This document shows, one piece after another, positions 7,650-15,680 of a stretch of 53,123 bases of DNA; the first letter of the stretch is position 1, and each line of letters begins with the position of its first letter. The DNA lies in contig JANQET010000408.1 in assembly GCA_028278265.1 (NCBI GenBank), positions 1 through 53,123 on the forward strand, in the 5' to 3' direction. This DNA comes from Myxococcota bacterium (lineage in GTDB: Bacteria; Myxococcota_A; Polyangia; JAAYKL01). Position numbers and translations under genes: made by a program. Below the pieces are notes generated by a model that had not been told where the DNA came from, searched no databases, and saw only the letters and a list, made by a program, of their open reading frames with translations.

Positions 7650-9347
7650 ATGCGAACTATCATGTCTGCACAATTGAACAACGATCTCCCCCCAGAACCG
7701 GCGGATCTCCACTATCGCGGAAAACGCGTGACCATCGAGCGGGGCGCGACCATCGAAGAGCTGATGAGGCGCCATCCGGATCCCCAAGACGAAACGGTGT
7801 TCGCCGCGGTGATGAACAACCGGGTCGTTTCCCTCAAAACGCCGATTCTGCGCTCCGGCAGGATCGAGCCGGTCCACTATCGCTCCCGACACGGGGTGCG
7901 CATCTTTCGCAACCACTTGACGCTGATGCTCTGCGAAGTGTTCTACCGGCAGCACCCGGGTTGTTCCATCCGCGTGGGGCAGGCCATTTCCGAGGGTTAC
8001 TACTTCGAGATCGCCGGCGTCGACGTCAACACCGAGTTCGTCGACGAGCTCAAGCGCGGGCTGGACCAGTTGGTGACGGATCAACAGCCGTTCATCCTGA
8101 GGTTGGTTCCGGTCGAGGAAGCGCGCCGATTGTTTTACCACAAGGGCTCTCTGGTCAAGCGGCAGATCCTCGACAACTGGCCTTCGGCCCATGTGTCCAT
8201 CGTGCAGCTCGGCCGGTTCGTCGAATTTTGTTTCGGACCGGTGGCGCCCCACACGGGCATGTTCTCCGGGTTCAAGCTGTTCGGGCTGAACGGCGATCTG
8301 GTGCTGCAATTTCCCGACCCCGGTCATCCGGAGGTGCGGCGCAACGACGGTCCCCAGCCCAAATTGTACCAAACCCTGAAAAAGTCGCGGAAGTGGGGCG
8401 AGGTGCTCGGGGTGTCCCACGTGGGTGAGTTGAACCAGGCCTGTATCGACGGCAGCATCAATGAGGTGCTCAAGGTGGCCGAGGGTCTGCACGAGAAGAT
8501 GATCTCGGATATCGCCGACGATATCGCCCGGGTACCGGATCGACGCTTGATTTTTATTGCCGGTCCGTCTGCCGCGGGCAAGACCACCTTCTCCAAACGG
8601 CTCTCCATTCAGCTCAAGGTCAACGGTCTACAGCCGGTCTCCCTATCGCTCGACAACTACTACGTCGACCGGGAAAAGACCCCGCGGGACAAATCCGGGG
8701 CCTTTGATTTCGAGGCGCTCGAAGCAATCGATCTGGAACTGTTCAACGAGCACCTGCGGCAGATCCTCAACGGTGAGGAGGTGCTCACACCGCGGTACGA
8801 CTTCGCCCGCGGGCATCGGGCGGATCCCCACAAGTGGATCAAGGTTCGACTGAACAGCAATCAGATCGTGATGATCGAAGGCATCCACGGACTGAACAAT
8901 GCCCTGACCCCGTCGGTGAAAGCCGCGGAAAAATATCGTATCTACATCAATGCCTTGAACCCCTTGTCCATCGACGAGCACAATCGCATCCACACCTCGG
9001 ATACCCGCTTGATTCGGCGAATCGTTCGCGATCGGCACTACCGGGGCTATCTGGCGGCAGAGACTATCAACACGTGGGATTCGGTCCGTCGCGGCGAGCG
9101 AGAGCACATCTTTCCCTTTCAGGAGTTGGCGGATATCATCTTCGATTCATCGCTGATTTATGAGTTCTCGGTGTTGAAAATTTTCGCCGAGCGCTACCTG
9201 CTCGAGGTGCCCCGATCCGACCCGGCCTATGCCGAGGCCTATCGACTGCGGCGCTTTTTGGCGATGTTCGTCCCCATGTTGCCCGGTGACGTTCCCCAGA
9301 CATCCCTGCTGCGGGAGTTCATCGGCGGATCTTCTTTTGCTTATTGA
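7650..9347 (+). CDS. Uridine-kinase-like nucleoside kinase fused to threonyl-tRNA-synthetase-like N-terminal domain
   Basis: 565 residues. Residues about 17-75 resemble the TGS domain of threonyl-tRNA synthetase. Residues 85-240 contain a ThrRS second-additional-domain-like section (CSIRVGQAISEGYYFEI, FYHKGSLVKRQIL). The C-terminal half is a P-loop kinase of the uridine kinase/phosphoribulokinase family, with Walker A GPSAAGKTT near residue 305, SLDNYYVDREKTP, PRYDFARGHR and MIEGIHGLN. This architecture is known from other bacteria, where the protein is annotated as nucleoside kinase. The physiological substrate is not shown by sequence. The start could be 7650 or the ATG at 7662; AGAGG at 7643-7647 is too close to the first and rather far from the second. 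The stop lies 2 bp before the stop of the convergent AmrB gene. Confidence 0.9.
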   Translation: MRTIMSAQLNNDLPPEPADLHYRGKRVTIERGATIEELMRRHPDPQDETVFAAVMNNRVVSLKTPILRSGRIEPVHYRSRHGVRIFRNHLTLMLCEVFYRQHPGCSIRVGQAISEGYYFEIAGVDVNTEFVDELKRGLDQLVTDQQPFILRLVPVEEARRLFYHKGSLVKRQILDNWPSAHVSIVQLGRFVEFCFGPVAPHTGMFSGFKLFGLNGDLVLQFPDPGHPEVRRNDGPQPKLYQTLKKSRKWGEVLGVSHVGELNQACIDGSINEVLKVAEGLHEKMISDIADDIARVPDRRLIFIAGPSAAGKTTFSKRLSIQLKVNGLQPVSLSLDNYYVDREKTPRDKSGAFDFEALEAIDLELFNEHLRQILNGEEVLTPRYDFARGHRADPHKWIKVRLNSNQIVMIEGIHGLNNALTPSVKAAEKYRIYINALNPLSIDEHNRIHTSDTRLIRRIVRDRHYRGYLAAETINTWDSVRRGEREHIFPFQELADIIFDSSLIYEFSVLKIFAERYLLEVPRSDPAYAEAYRLRRFLAMFVPMLPGDVPQTSLLREFIGGSSFAY

Positions 9348-9349
9348 GG

Positions 9350-10156
9350 CTATTCTATGATGAGTCCGGCGTAACCCACCACCTGGGTTCGGTCCATTGT
9401 CACATCGCCGGAGGTGGCGTAGCGCACCAGCCGTCCTTCTGTGGCACCGAGCTGTTTGGCCGCGTGGAGCACCGCAGTGGTGGGCATCACCCCGCACATG
9501 GAGATCCGGTTGTCGGCGACGGTGCTGTACAGTCCGTCCGGGTCCAGTTCGAGGATGCGGGCGATCGCCATGTGATCGAGCCGCCGGGCGTGGTCCTCGG
9601 AGATGTAGTGGGACATGTCGGTTGAAGCAACTAACAATACGGATTCGTTGATCTTTTCGATTGCCCGGGCCAGTCCTTGGCCGATGTCGCGCAGCTGCTC
9701 TGCAGTGGTCATCCCCAGGGCGATGGGGGTGAGGATCATCTCGGGGTTGCGGCGCCACAAAAAGGGCACCTGAACCTCGAGGGAGTGCTCGTCGAGGTGA
9801 GCGAGGGGGTCTTGCTCCATTTTGCATTCAGCGATGATCGCGCCGCACAACTCGTCATCAATCGGTACCTCGCCGAACGGAAATCGCCATGTACCCGGCG
9901 GCGCCACTGCAGCCCGGGCGCGGGCGCGACGGTGCTGGGGACCGAGAATGATCACCCGGCGCGGAACCTCGATTTGGCTGAACACCTCCCCGGCGACCGG
10001 CCCGGAGTACGTATATCCGGCGTGGGGTGAAATGGCGGCCAGCGCGGGTTTGAGCGGCACTTTGCCGGTTGCCAGGTAGCCGTCGACCTCACTGATGAGC
10101 GCCTTGGGGTTTCCCGGATAGAAACTCCCGGCCACGGCTGGATCTCGGATGGGCAT
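9350..10156 (-). CDS. amrB: MEMO1 / AmmeMemoRadiSam system protein B
   Basis: 268 residues covering the whole MEMO family: MPIRDPAVAGSFYPGNP at the N-terminus, ISPHAGYTYSGPVAGEVF, VIILGPQHRR, DEHSLEVQVPFL, STDMSHYISED and a closing GDVTMDRTQVVGYAGLII. The His/Asp set matches that of the family, which is related to LigB extradiol dioxygenases. In many genomes it accompanies an AMMECR1 protein (AmrA) and a radical SAM enzyme (AmrS); neither is in this window. The exact reaction is unsettled in the literature I know. No Shine-Dalgarno is visible. Instead, a perfect TATAAT lies 8 nt upstream of the ATG, suggesting a leaderless transcript. Confidence 0.92.
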   Translation of the reverse strand: MPIRDPAVAGSFYPGNPKALISEVDGYLATGKVPLKPALAAISPHAGYTYSGPVAGEVFSQIEVPRRVIILGPQHRRARARAAVAPPGTWRFPFGEVPIDDELCGAIIAECKMEQDPLAHLDEHSLEVQVPFLWRRNPEMILTPIALGMTTAEQLRDIGQGLARAIEKINESVLLVASTDMSHYISEDHARRLDHMAIARILELDPDGLYSTVADNRISMCGVMPTTAVLHAAKQLGATEGRLVRYATSGDVTMDRTQVVGYAGLIIE

Positions 10157-10164
10157 CAGCAGCT

Positions 10165-10193
10165 ATTATAGAACCACCGCCTGCGGCGAACAA
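10165..10193 (-). promoter_or_regulatory. Sigma70-type promoter for amrB, positioned for leaderless start
   Basis: On the minus strand TTGTTC (10193-10188), a 17-bp spacer and TATAAT (10170-10165) precede the ATG at 10156 by 8 nt. Transcription should therefore begin at or within a base or two of the start codon. No ribosome-binding site fits between. Confidence 0.6.
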
Positions 10194-10258
10194 ACCCTAA
10201 TCAAAAAAAGGCTCAATTTTTGGAATCGGTGGCCGAATTCACTCTGTGGAGTGATCAG

Positions 10259-11422
10259 GTGAAAGTACTTTTTGTCGACGATGATCCGCAAATTCTGCGC
10301 GGCATCAAACGGATGATGTTTCACGTGGCCGGCAAGTGGGAGCTGCTGTTCGCGCCCAACGGCCAAGAAGCCCTCCGGCAGCTGGAGACCGCTGAAATCG
10401 ATGTGCTGGTCACCGATATGCGCATGCCGGACATGGACGGGACGACCCTGCTCACCCAGACGGCGAGCCGATTCCCGGATGTGGCGCGAATCGTCCTCTC
10501 GGGCTACGCGGAGTTCGAGACACTGCTCCGGGCGATTTCGGTTTCCCACCAGTTCCTCAACAAGCCCTGTCAGGCGGAGGTACTGCACAGCGTGATCCAG
10601 CGGGCCTTTGACCTGCAACAGCTCATCTCGGACGATGCCATTCGTGAGATCGTCGGGCGTCTGGAGCGGTTACCGGCAGTGCCCCGGCTCTATGCCAAGC
10701 TCACCGAATTGATGGCCCAACCGGAGACCACCGTCGACGAAATCGCCGAGATTATCAAGCAGGATCCGGCGATGGCCGCCAAATTGCTGCAATTGGTCAA
10801 CACGGCCTACTTCAGTCCCACCAAGCGGGTGAGCAACATCACCTTGGCCGTGATTCGGATGGGGTTTCGCATTGTGAAGAACCTGGTGTTGTCTATCGAG
10901 GTGTTCGAGGCCTGCCCGATTCGCGATGGGGCCAACGGATTCTCCATCGAGGCGGCACAGGCGCATGCGTTGCGGATTGCCAAGGGGGCCTCGGCCCTGT
11001 TCGATGAAAAAGGTGTCGCTGATGATGCCTTCACCGCCGGGCTGCTGCACGATATCGGTAAGTTGCTGCTCGCCGCCGAACTGCCGGAGCGACTGGACCA
11101 GGCAGACGTGATGTCCCGAGAAGAAGATATCACTCCTCACGAAGCCGAAAAGCAGCTCTTTGGCATCACCCACGCCGAGATCGGTGCCTACCTGCTCAGT
11201 TTGTGGGGCTTGCCCTACCAGGTGATCGAAGCGGTGGCCAATCACCACGAACCGTGGAAGGTCGACCTGCCCCCTGAACTCAGCCTGCTCACCGCCACCT
11301 ACATGGCCAACGAATTGGACAAGGAAATCGATGCGGAACCGGCCCACCTCAACATCTACGACCAGGATATCACCCTGGCCCGGTGTCGACAGATCATGAC
11401 CGCGGTGAGCGCAGGGGGGTAG
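10259..11422 (+). CDS. Response regulator with HDOD output domain
   Basis: 387 residues. The N-terminal receiver domain has acidic residues D7/D8 (VLFVDDDPQ), phosphorylation site D53 (VTDMRMPDMD) and K102 (LNKPC). From about residue 128 to 330 runs an HDOD domain (LPAVPRLYAKLTELM, IIKQDPAMAAKLLQLVNTAYF, GLLHDIGKLLL, IEAVANHHEPW). HDOD is related to HD hydrolases but usually acts in signalling; the HDIGK motif is retained here. This REC-HDOD layout is known in delta- and gammaproteobacterial two-component systems. I start at GTG 10259 because GGAG (10248-10251) sits 7 nt upstream and the receiver begins directly; a TTG at 10220 would add 13 unneeded residues. No cognate kinase is adjacent. 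Confidence 0.88.
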   Translation: MKVLFVDDDPQILRGIKRMMFHVAGKWELLFAPNGQEALRQLETAEIDVLVTDMRMPDMDGTTLLTQTASRFPDVARIVLSGYAEFETLLRAISVSHQFLNKPCQAEVLHSVIQRAFDLQQLISDDAIREIVGRLERLPAVPRLYAKLTELMAQPETTVDEIAEIIKQDPAMAAKLLQLVNTAYFSPTKRVSNITLAVIRMGFRIVKNLVLSIEVFEACPIRDGANGFSIEAAQAHALRIAKGASALFDEKGVADDAFTAGLLHDIGKLLLAAELPERLDQADVMSREEDITPHEAEKQLFGITHAEIGAYLLSLWGLPYQVIEAVANHHEPWKVDLPPELSLLTATYMANELDKEIDAEPAHLNIYDQDITLARCRQIMTAVSAGG

Positions 11423-11564
11423 CTCCCCAAAAACGACGAAATTCCCGAAGATTTTTTGCCGCTCCTTGTTCCGTCGCCAGCTGGTTTTCTGGCCCGGATG
11501 CTGGATCAACTGCACAAAACGCGATATGAAACGGCAATCAGAACGACAACTCAAGGAGAAAAAG

Positions 11565-11849
11565 ATGGCAAGATTGGGGCCGATTGTACTGGTGACCGTG
11601 GCGTTGTTTTTCGGGGGCTGTTGTAAGCTGAATAAGGCGTCGACGCTGACCAACCTGAAAAACGTGGCCAAGATTTCGCTGGAAAACGACGCCCACCTCG
11701 ATCAGGACGAGGAGATGGCCAGCTCGCTGAAGATGGCGGCCAAGAGCCGCAATGAGCAGGCGCGCAATCTGGCGCGGGAGATGGCGCTCAGCGCGGGGAA
11801 CACCGAAGTCGAGGTGACCGCGGCGATGGCATCGTCGGGAACTGAATAA
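11565..11849 (+). CDS. Small predicted lipoprotein (94 aa)
   Basis: The frame from ATG 11565 has an ideal AAGGAG 8 nt upstream. The N-terminus MARLGPIVLVTVALFFGGCC is a lipoprotein signal with Cys19 as the lipid site. The remaining 75 residues are helical and charged (LTNLKNVAKISLENDAHLDQ, KMAAKSRNEQARNLAREMAL). It is followed after 48 bp by another helical protein on the same strand, so the two probably form an operon. No family recognised. Confidence 0.65.
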   Translation: MARLGPIVLVTVALFFGGCCKLNKASTLTNLKNVAKISLENDAHLDQDEEMASSLKMAAKSRNEQARNLAREMALSAGNTEVEVTAAMASSGTE

Positions 11850-11897
11850 CCACCATCGAACCGATCGACCGGCTCGATCGGTGGAGGGAGGATCGAG

Positions 11898-12236
11898 ATG
11901 CCCGAGTTGGATCTGGACACAGTCAAACAAGATTTAATCGGCATTGCCGAAAAAGCACTGAGCGGATTTATCGAAGTGATCAAACAGGACGGTGCCGAAG
12001 CGGCGGCCAAGGGCAAGGAATTTGCCGCCATCGCCCAGGCCCTCACCAAAGACCTGGTCGATCAGAAAATCACTCAACAACAGTTTCGCGACGGATTGGC
12101 CAATATTGAACTGGCGTTGGAGTCTTACCTGCTCGCCGAAGGTCTCAAGCAATCCCGCAAACAACTGGGGGTGGCGGTGAGCATTCTCAAAAAGGTGGCC
12201 AAGATAGCCATCTCCGTCGTGGTGTCACTGCTGTAA
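11898..12236 (+). CDS. Helical protein of unknown function (112 aa)
   Basis: 112 residues, mostly amphipathic helices, with a hydrophobic C-terminal segment (VAKIAISVVVSLL) that could sit in or on a membrane. A strong purine-rich GGAGGGAGG precedes the ATG by about 7 nt. A run of Ala/Lys/Gln residues in the middle (KQDGAEAAAKGKEFAAIAQA) suggests a helical bundle. It follows a small lipoprotein gene and ends 7 bp before the stop of the convergent DUF6178 gene. Function unknown; association with the lipoprotein is inferred from spacing. Confidence 0.7.
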   Translation: MPELDLDTVKQDLIGIAEKALSGFIEVIKQDGAEAAAKGKEFAAIAQALTKDLVDQKITQQQFRDGLANIELALESYLLAEGLKQSRKQLGVAVSILKKVAKIAISVVVSLL

Positions 12237-12243
12237 ACCTGTT

Positions 12244-13914
12244 CTATCGAGAGGCCGCGCCGGCCAGGCGACGGACAAAGTTCCGGGCTCGGCGAATTTG
12301 ATGCCGGGTGGCGAAGAACGTCGCTTTGTGCGGTTCCCGTTGTCGGCGCAGGTCGGCGGAATCGTCCTCGTCGAGACGCAGCACCGGGTACTCGGCGAGC
12401 AGGGCTTTCAACGCGGTGAGTGTAGACTCGTCGAACACCACATCAAAGGCATCGAGCGCGTCCCCCATGCGCCATGGTGCGCCCTCCTCCATCGCTGCCC
12501 GTGCCTCCGGCATCATGTCGGCCAATTGGGCCTGGGTGCCGGTGTCGGCCAGCGCGGTGACGCTCTGAACCAACACCTGCTCCAGGTTGAGGCTCGTGTC
12601 GAGCGCGACCTCGCTGTAGAGCAGCTGCCAGCCAATGCGGAACAGCTTTACCGGGCTCTCCTCGATCAGCAGATCCAGGGCCCGGCGGGTCTCGTCCGGC
12701 GCGTGCCTCGGCGCGGCCTCGATGAGGTGCTCCAGACCGAGATTGCCGGTGGCGATTGCTGCCCGCAGGGCTTCGATGGGCCTGAACCCGGCGTCCCCGT
12801 ACCGACAACCGGCAATCAGCACGTTGGCCAGGTAGGCCAGCTCGGCGACGATGCGGCCGTGCCGCAGGGGGGCCAACTCGCGCAGATCGACCACGGCCCG
12901 TTCAAAGAGGGTCTGGCGCTCGTAGTCGGTCGACGATCGGTCGCTGCCCAAAAAATAGTGGGGCTGTTCCGGCGCGGCGATGCCCGCGTCCTGCAGCACT
13001 GTCACCAGTTTTTCGACAGACGAGATTGGGCCGGTGGGTGCATCGGGTTCGTGGGCCGGCGCTCGGGTCGACCACACCCGTCGCGGGGTGACCTCCAATT
13101 CGCGAAAATAGGCCCGGGTGATCGGATCGGACCGTTGGGCTTGGACGATTTCAGACAGGGGCGTTTGCCGGGCCAGACGTAAAAAACTGCTCGCCGAGCT
13201 GGGGGAGATGTAGCCCTGACGAGCCCGGCGATCTTCGCGATCCGCGGCGGCGTCGGATTCGATCATTTCTTCGGAGGTCAGCACCTGGTACAGGCCGCCG
13301 TTCTCTTCAATGAATTCGGAAGAAGCGATAAAGCACCGCTCGAGAATGCGGTGGAACAGAACCCCGTTGTGCTCATCGAGGGTGACCAGCGCAGCCAGGA
13401 TGGTGTCCCATCCGTCGTGTTGTTTGGAGATCACCTGGTACTCGCCGAACTCGTGGTACAGACAGCTCTGCAGTGCTTTGTCGGTCAGGTCGATTTCAGT
13501 GTCCTGACCGGCCAATTCCACGGCGAGCCGGTCGATGTTGATCACCAGGATGTGTCGGTAGAAGCCGAGCAGTACCAGTTCGAAGGGTAGTTCGTCCAAC
13601 CGGTCTGCGATGAGCTCCTCCCCCCCTTCGGCGAGAACCTCCAGCCAGAGGACAAAACGCTGTGCATCGAACTGATCCTCCAGTCCCGGCCGATTGCTGC
13701 GCCAGAGCTCCCCGTCAAAAATCTGGGTCAGTTGCTCACTGGTGGCCATCGAGAGGATGTCACCGCACTCCTCGACCCCGATGGTATCGATCAGCTTGGC
13801 CAGCGTGGCCGGGGCGAGCTCCTCAACCGCGGCAATCAGGTCGGGTGCTTCGAGAATGTAGTTCAACAATTGAGCTGGATTGGACGGTGACAACTGTAAT
13901 CGAGACTGCGACAC
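12244..13914 (-). CDS. DUF6178 family protein
   Basis: About 556 residues. The region IGVEECGDILSMATSEQL, then IFDGELWRSN, VLWLEVLAEGGEELI and LPFELVLLGFYRHILV matches my memory of DUF6178 proteins, a mainly deltaproteobacterial family without known function. It is cytoplasmic and alpha-helical by appearance, without signal or transmembrane segment. I start at GTG 13914. Upstream in-frame codons encode Arg/Pro/Ser-rich sequence that overlaps the divergent zinc-ribbon gene, so they are not credible. A perfect TATAAT ends 6 nt upstream of this GTG, pointing to a leaderless transcript. It is divergent from the gene at 14073. Confidence 0.7.
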   Translation of the reverse strand: MSQSRLQLSPSNPAQLLNYILEAPDLIAAVEELAPATLAKLIDTIGVEECGDILSMATSEQLTQIFDGELWRSNRPGLEDQFDAQRFVLWLEVLAEGGEELIADRLDELPFELVLLGFYRHILVINIDRLAVELAGQDTEIDLTDKALQSCLYHEFGEYQVISKQHDGWDTILAALVTLDEHNGVLFHRILERCFIASSEFIEENGGLYQVLTSEEMIESDAAADREDRRARQGYISPSSASSFLRLARQTPLSEIVQAQRSDPITRAYFRELEVTPRRVWSTRAPAHEPDAPTGPISSVEKLVTVLQDAGIAAPEQPHYFLGSDRSSTDYERQTLFERAVVDLRELAPLRHGRIVAELAYLANVLIAGCRYGDAGFRPIEALRAAIATGNLGLEHLIEAAPRHAPDETRRALDLLIEESPVKLFRIGWQLLYSEVALDTSLNLEQVLVQSVTALADTGTQAQLADMMPEARAAMEEGAPWRMGDALDAFDVVFDESTLTALKALLAEYPVLRLDEDDSADLRRQREPHKATFFATRHQIRRARNFVRRLAGAASR

Positions 13915-13920
13915 AGCCCC

Positions 13921-13926
13921 ATTATA
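13921..13926 (-). promoter_or_regulatory. -10 element directly in front of the DUF6178 start
   Basis: TATAAT on the minus strand is followed by GGGGCT and then the GTG start at 13914. The -35 area is not consensus. The distance places the expected transcription start at the GTG. Confidence 0.45.
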
Positions 13927-14072
13927 CAAGAAAACAATTGCCCGTTGGTAAATGGTCTGCGATCCCGCGCGAATGACCGGGACTTGCGCCGTTGAATCGA
14001 TAAAAGATAGTGCCTTCAGTACGTAAATAGGGATACACTCGTGCAAACGAGGCAAGGCCAGGGAGGAATGGA

Positions 14073-15065
14073 ATGAGCGAGTACGATGAAGGTACATTTG
14101 AAATGCTCTGGAACTGCGCCTATTGCGGGACGGAGAAACTGCTCGGGCTGACCCATCGCCATTGCCCGGTTTGCGGTGCCAAGCAGGATGCCGAGGCGCG
14201 GTACTTTCCCGCTGACGAGGACAAGGTCGCGGTCGAGGATCATGAATATCACGGGGCGGACAAGGTGTGCGGCTCCTGCAGCAATCCCCAGAGTGCCAAG
14301 TCCACCTTTTGCGGCAATTGCGGCGCGCCGATGGATGGATCGGCTGAGGTGAAACGGGTGGAGGATGACCCGCCTCCTGCGCCCTCGGCGCCCACTGAAA
14401 AACCAAAGAAAAAGAGTTCCCGGCTCAAAGTGATTGTCGCGGCGGTCGTGGTCTTGGTCATCGCCGCAGTCGCCGTCGTGGTGCTGTGGAAAAAAGAGGT
14501 GGGCGTCGCGGTGACCGGCCACACCTGGAACCGCCGGATCGGCATCGAGGTGTACGCCGAGGTCAAAGAGTCCAGCTGGTGTGATCAAATGCCCATGGGT
14601 GCGCGGGAGATCTCCCGTCGGAGAGAAGTCCGCTCTCACAAGAAGGTGCCCGACGGTGAGGACTGCCGCACCAAGCGGGTGGACAAGGGAGACGGCACCT
14701 ACACCCAAAAGCGGGTTTGCACCACCAAGTATCGCAAAGAGCCGATTTACGATGACAAATGCCGCTACCGGATCAAGCGTTGGGTCGAGCGACGGGCCGA
14801 GATCGCCGAGGGAAAAAGCCTGGCCGAAACCCCTGTGTGGCCGGTCGTCAAGCTCGCCAGAACGGGGATCGGGCTCGGCGCCGAACGGGAGGGCAAGCGG
14901 ACGGAGACCTACGAGGTTCACCTGCTCGACTCGGAGAACAAAACCGATAGCTGCGCCTATCCGATGGCCCATTGGGCGGCGATGCCGGTCGGTTCCCACT
15001 GGTCTGCCCAAAAAGGGGTCATCTCCGGCGCGATCGATTGCGGATCGCTGGTGCCGGCCAACTGA
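14073..15065 (+). CDS. Double zinc-ribbon, single-pass membrane protein
   Basis: 330 residues. The N-terminus has two Cys4 zinc ribbons: CAYCG...CPVCG (residues about 15-35) and CGSCSNPQ...FCGNCG (about 67-87). A Pro/Lys linker and a single transmembrane helix (LKVIVAAVVVLVIAAVAVVV, about 120-142) follow. A C-terminal domain of about 180 residues carries several Cys (WCDQ, DCRTKR, VCTTKYRKEP, CRYRIKRW, SCAYPMAHW). The ribbons should be cytoplasmic and the Cys-containing domain extracytoplasmic. Ribbons of this type often bind nucleic acid or protein; nothing here fixes the partner. Upstream GGGAGG precedes the ATG, and a hairpin terminator candidate follows at 15073. Function unknown. Confidence 0.8.
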   Translation: MSEYDEGTFEMLWNCAYCGTEKLLGLTHRHCPVCGAKQDAEARYFPADEDKVAVEDHEYHGADKVCGSCSNPQSAKSTFCGNCGAPMDGSAEVKRVEDDPPPAPSAPTEKPKKKSSRLKVIVAAVVVLVIAAVAVVVLWKKEVGVAVTGHTWNRRIGIEVYAEVKESSWCDQMPMGAREISRRREVRSHKKVPDGEDCRTKRVDKGDGTYTQKRVCTTKYRKEPIYDDKCRYRIKRWVERRAEIAEGKSLAETPVWPVVKLARTGIGLGAEREGKRTETYEVHLLDSENKTDSCAYPMAHWAAMPVGSHWSAQKGVISGAIDCGSLVPAN

Positions 15066-15072
15066 TCCGAAT

Positions 15073-15097
15073 TCGCCACACCACACTGTGGCGATTT
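15073..15097 (+). terminator. Putative intrinsic terminator after the zinc-ribbon gene
   Basis: The 8-bp perfect stem TCGCCACA / TGTGGCGA with a 6-nt loop begins 8 bp after the stop codon and is followed by TTT. The T-tract is short, so efficiency is uncertain. Confidence 0.45.
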
Positions 15098-15194
15098 AGA
15101 AACACATTTTCTGCCAAATCCCATCACCAGCCCCCTCAGACCCCATGGCATGTATATTGCTGCATTCCGCTTTGATAGCCCGGAGGAGAGTCCA

Positions 15195-15530
15195 ATGATG
15201 CGATATACGATTTCTTTGACACTACTTACTGCGACGGTGCTGGTCAGCGGCTGCCTGTCCCACGCCATTCTCAACGAGCGGCGGGAAAAGGTGGTGCAGG
15301 CGGCCAAGTTCGACAGCGACTGCAACCAGATGCGGGTGGTCGAACAACAGGATGACGAGCGCTACAAACTGGAGGGGTGCGGGCTGGTCTACATCTACTC
15401 TTGCCACGATCGTCACCTATGGACCGGGGACGGGGCGTACGACGTGACCCAGCTAATGCTGGCCGGCAACATCGATTCGGACGCTCCGTGTCATCTAGTG
15501 CGGCACTATCCGAACCCGCAGACCCTGTGA
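15195..15530 (+). CDS. Small predicted lipoprotein (111 aa)
   Basis: ATG 15195 has GGAGGAG about 7 nt upstream. The N-terminus MMRYTISLTLLTATVLVSGC is a lipoprotein signal with Cys20. The mature part has four further Cys (DCNQMRVVEQ, EGCGLVYIYSCHDRHLW, APCHLVRHY), so a disulfide-stabilised envelope domain is likely. The pattern 'YKLEGCGLVYIYSC' resembles short uncharacterised lipoproteins of deltaproteobacteria, but I cannot name a family. Confidence 0.72.
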   Translation: MMRYTISLTLLTATVLVSGCLSHAILNERREKVVQAAKFDSDCNQMRVVEQQDDERYKLEGCGLVYIYSCHDRHLWTGDGAYDVTQLMLAGNIDSDAPCHLVRHYPNPQTL

Positions 15531-15680
15531 TGCCGCAGAAACCGCGGCGGTAACCGATCCCCTTCTCAAGTCCATAAACCTGCCGCGGGACGAACCTGTC
15601 GATCGTGCCGTCTTAACGACAGCGATACCAGAATAGCCGACAGCCCAATAAAAAATGCTATATCGTTAGTGTGGTGTTCA

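Noticed and set aside
13915-14406. Extension of the DUF6178 frame to a start at 14406
   Set aside because: The added 164 residues are Arg/Pro/Ser-rich and lie antisense to the zinc-ribbon gene; a GTG with a -10 box fits at 13914.
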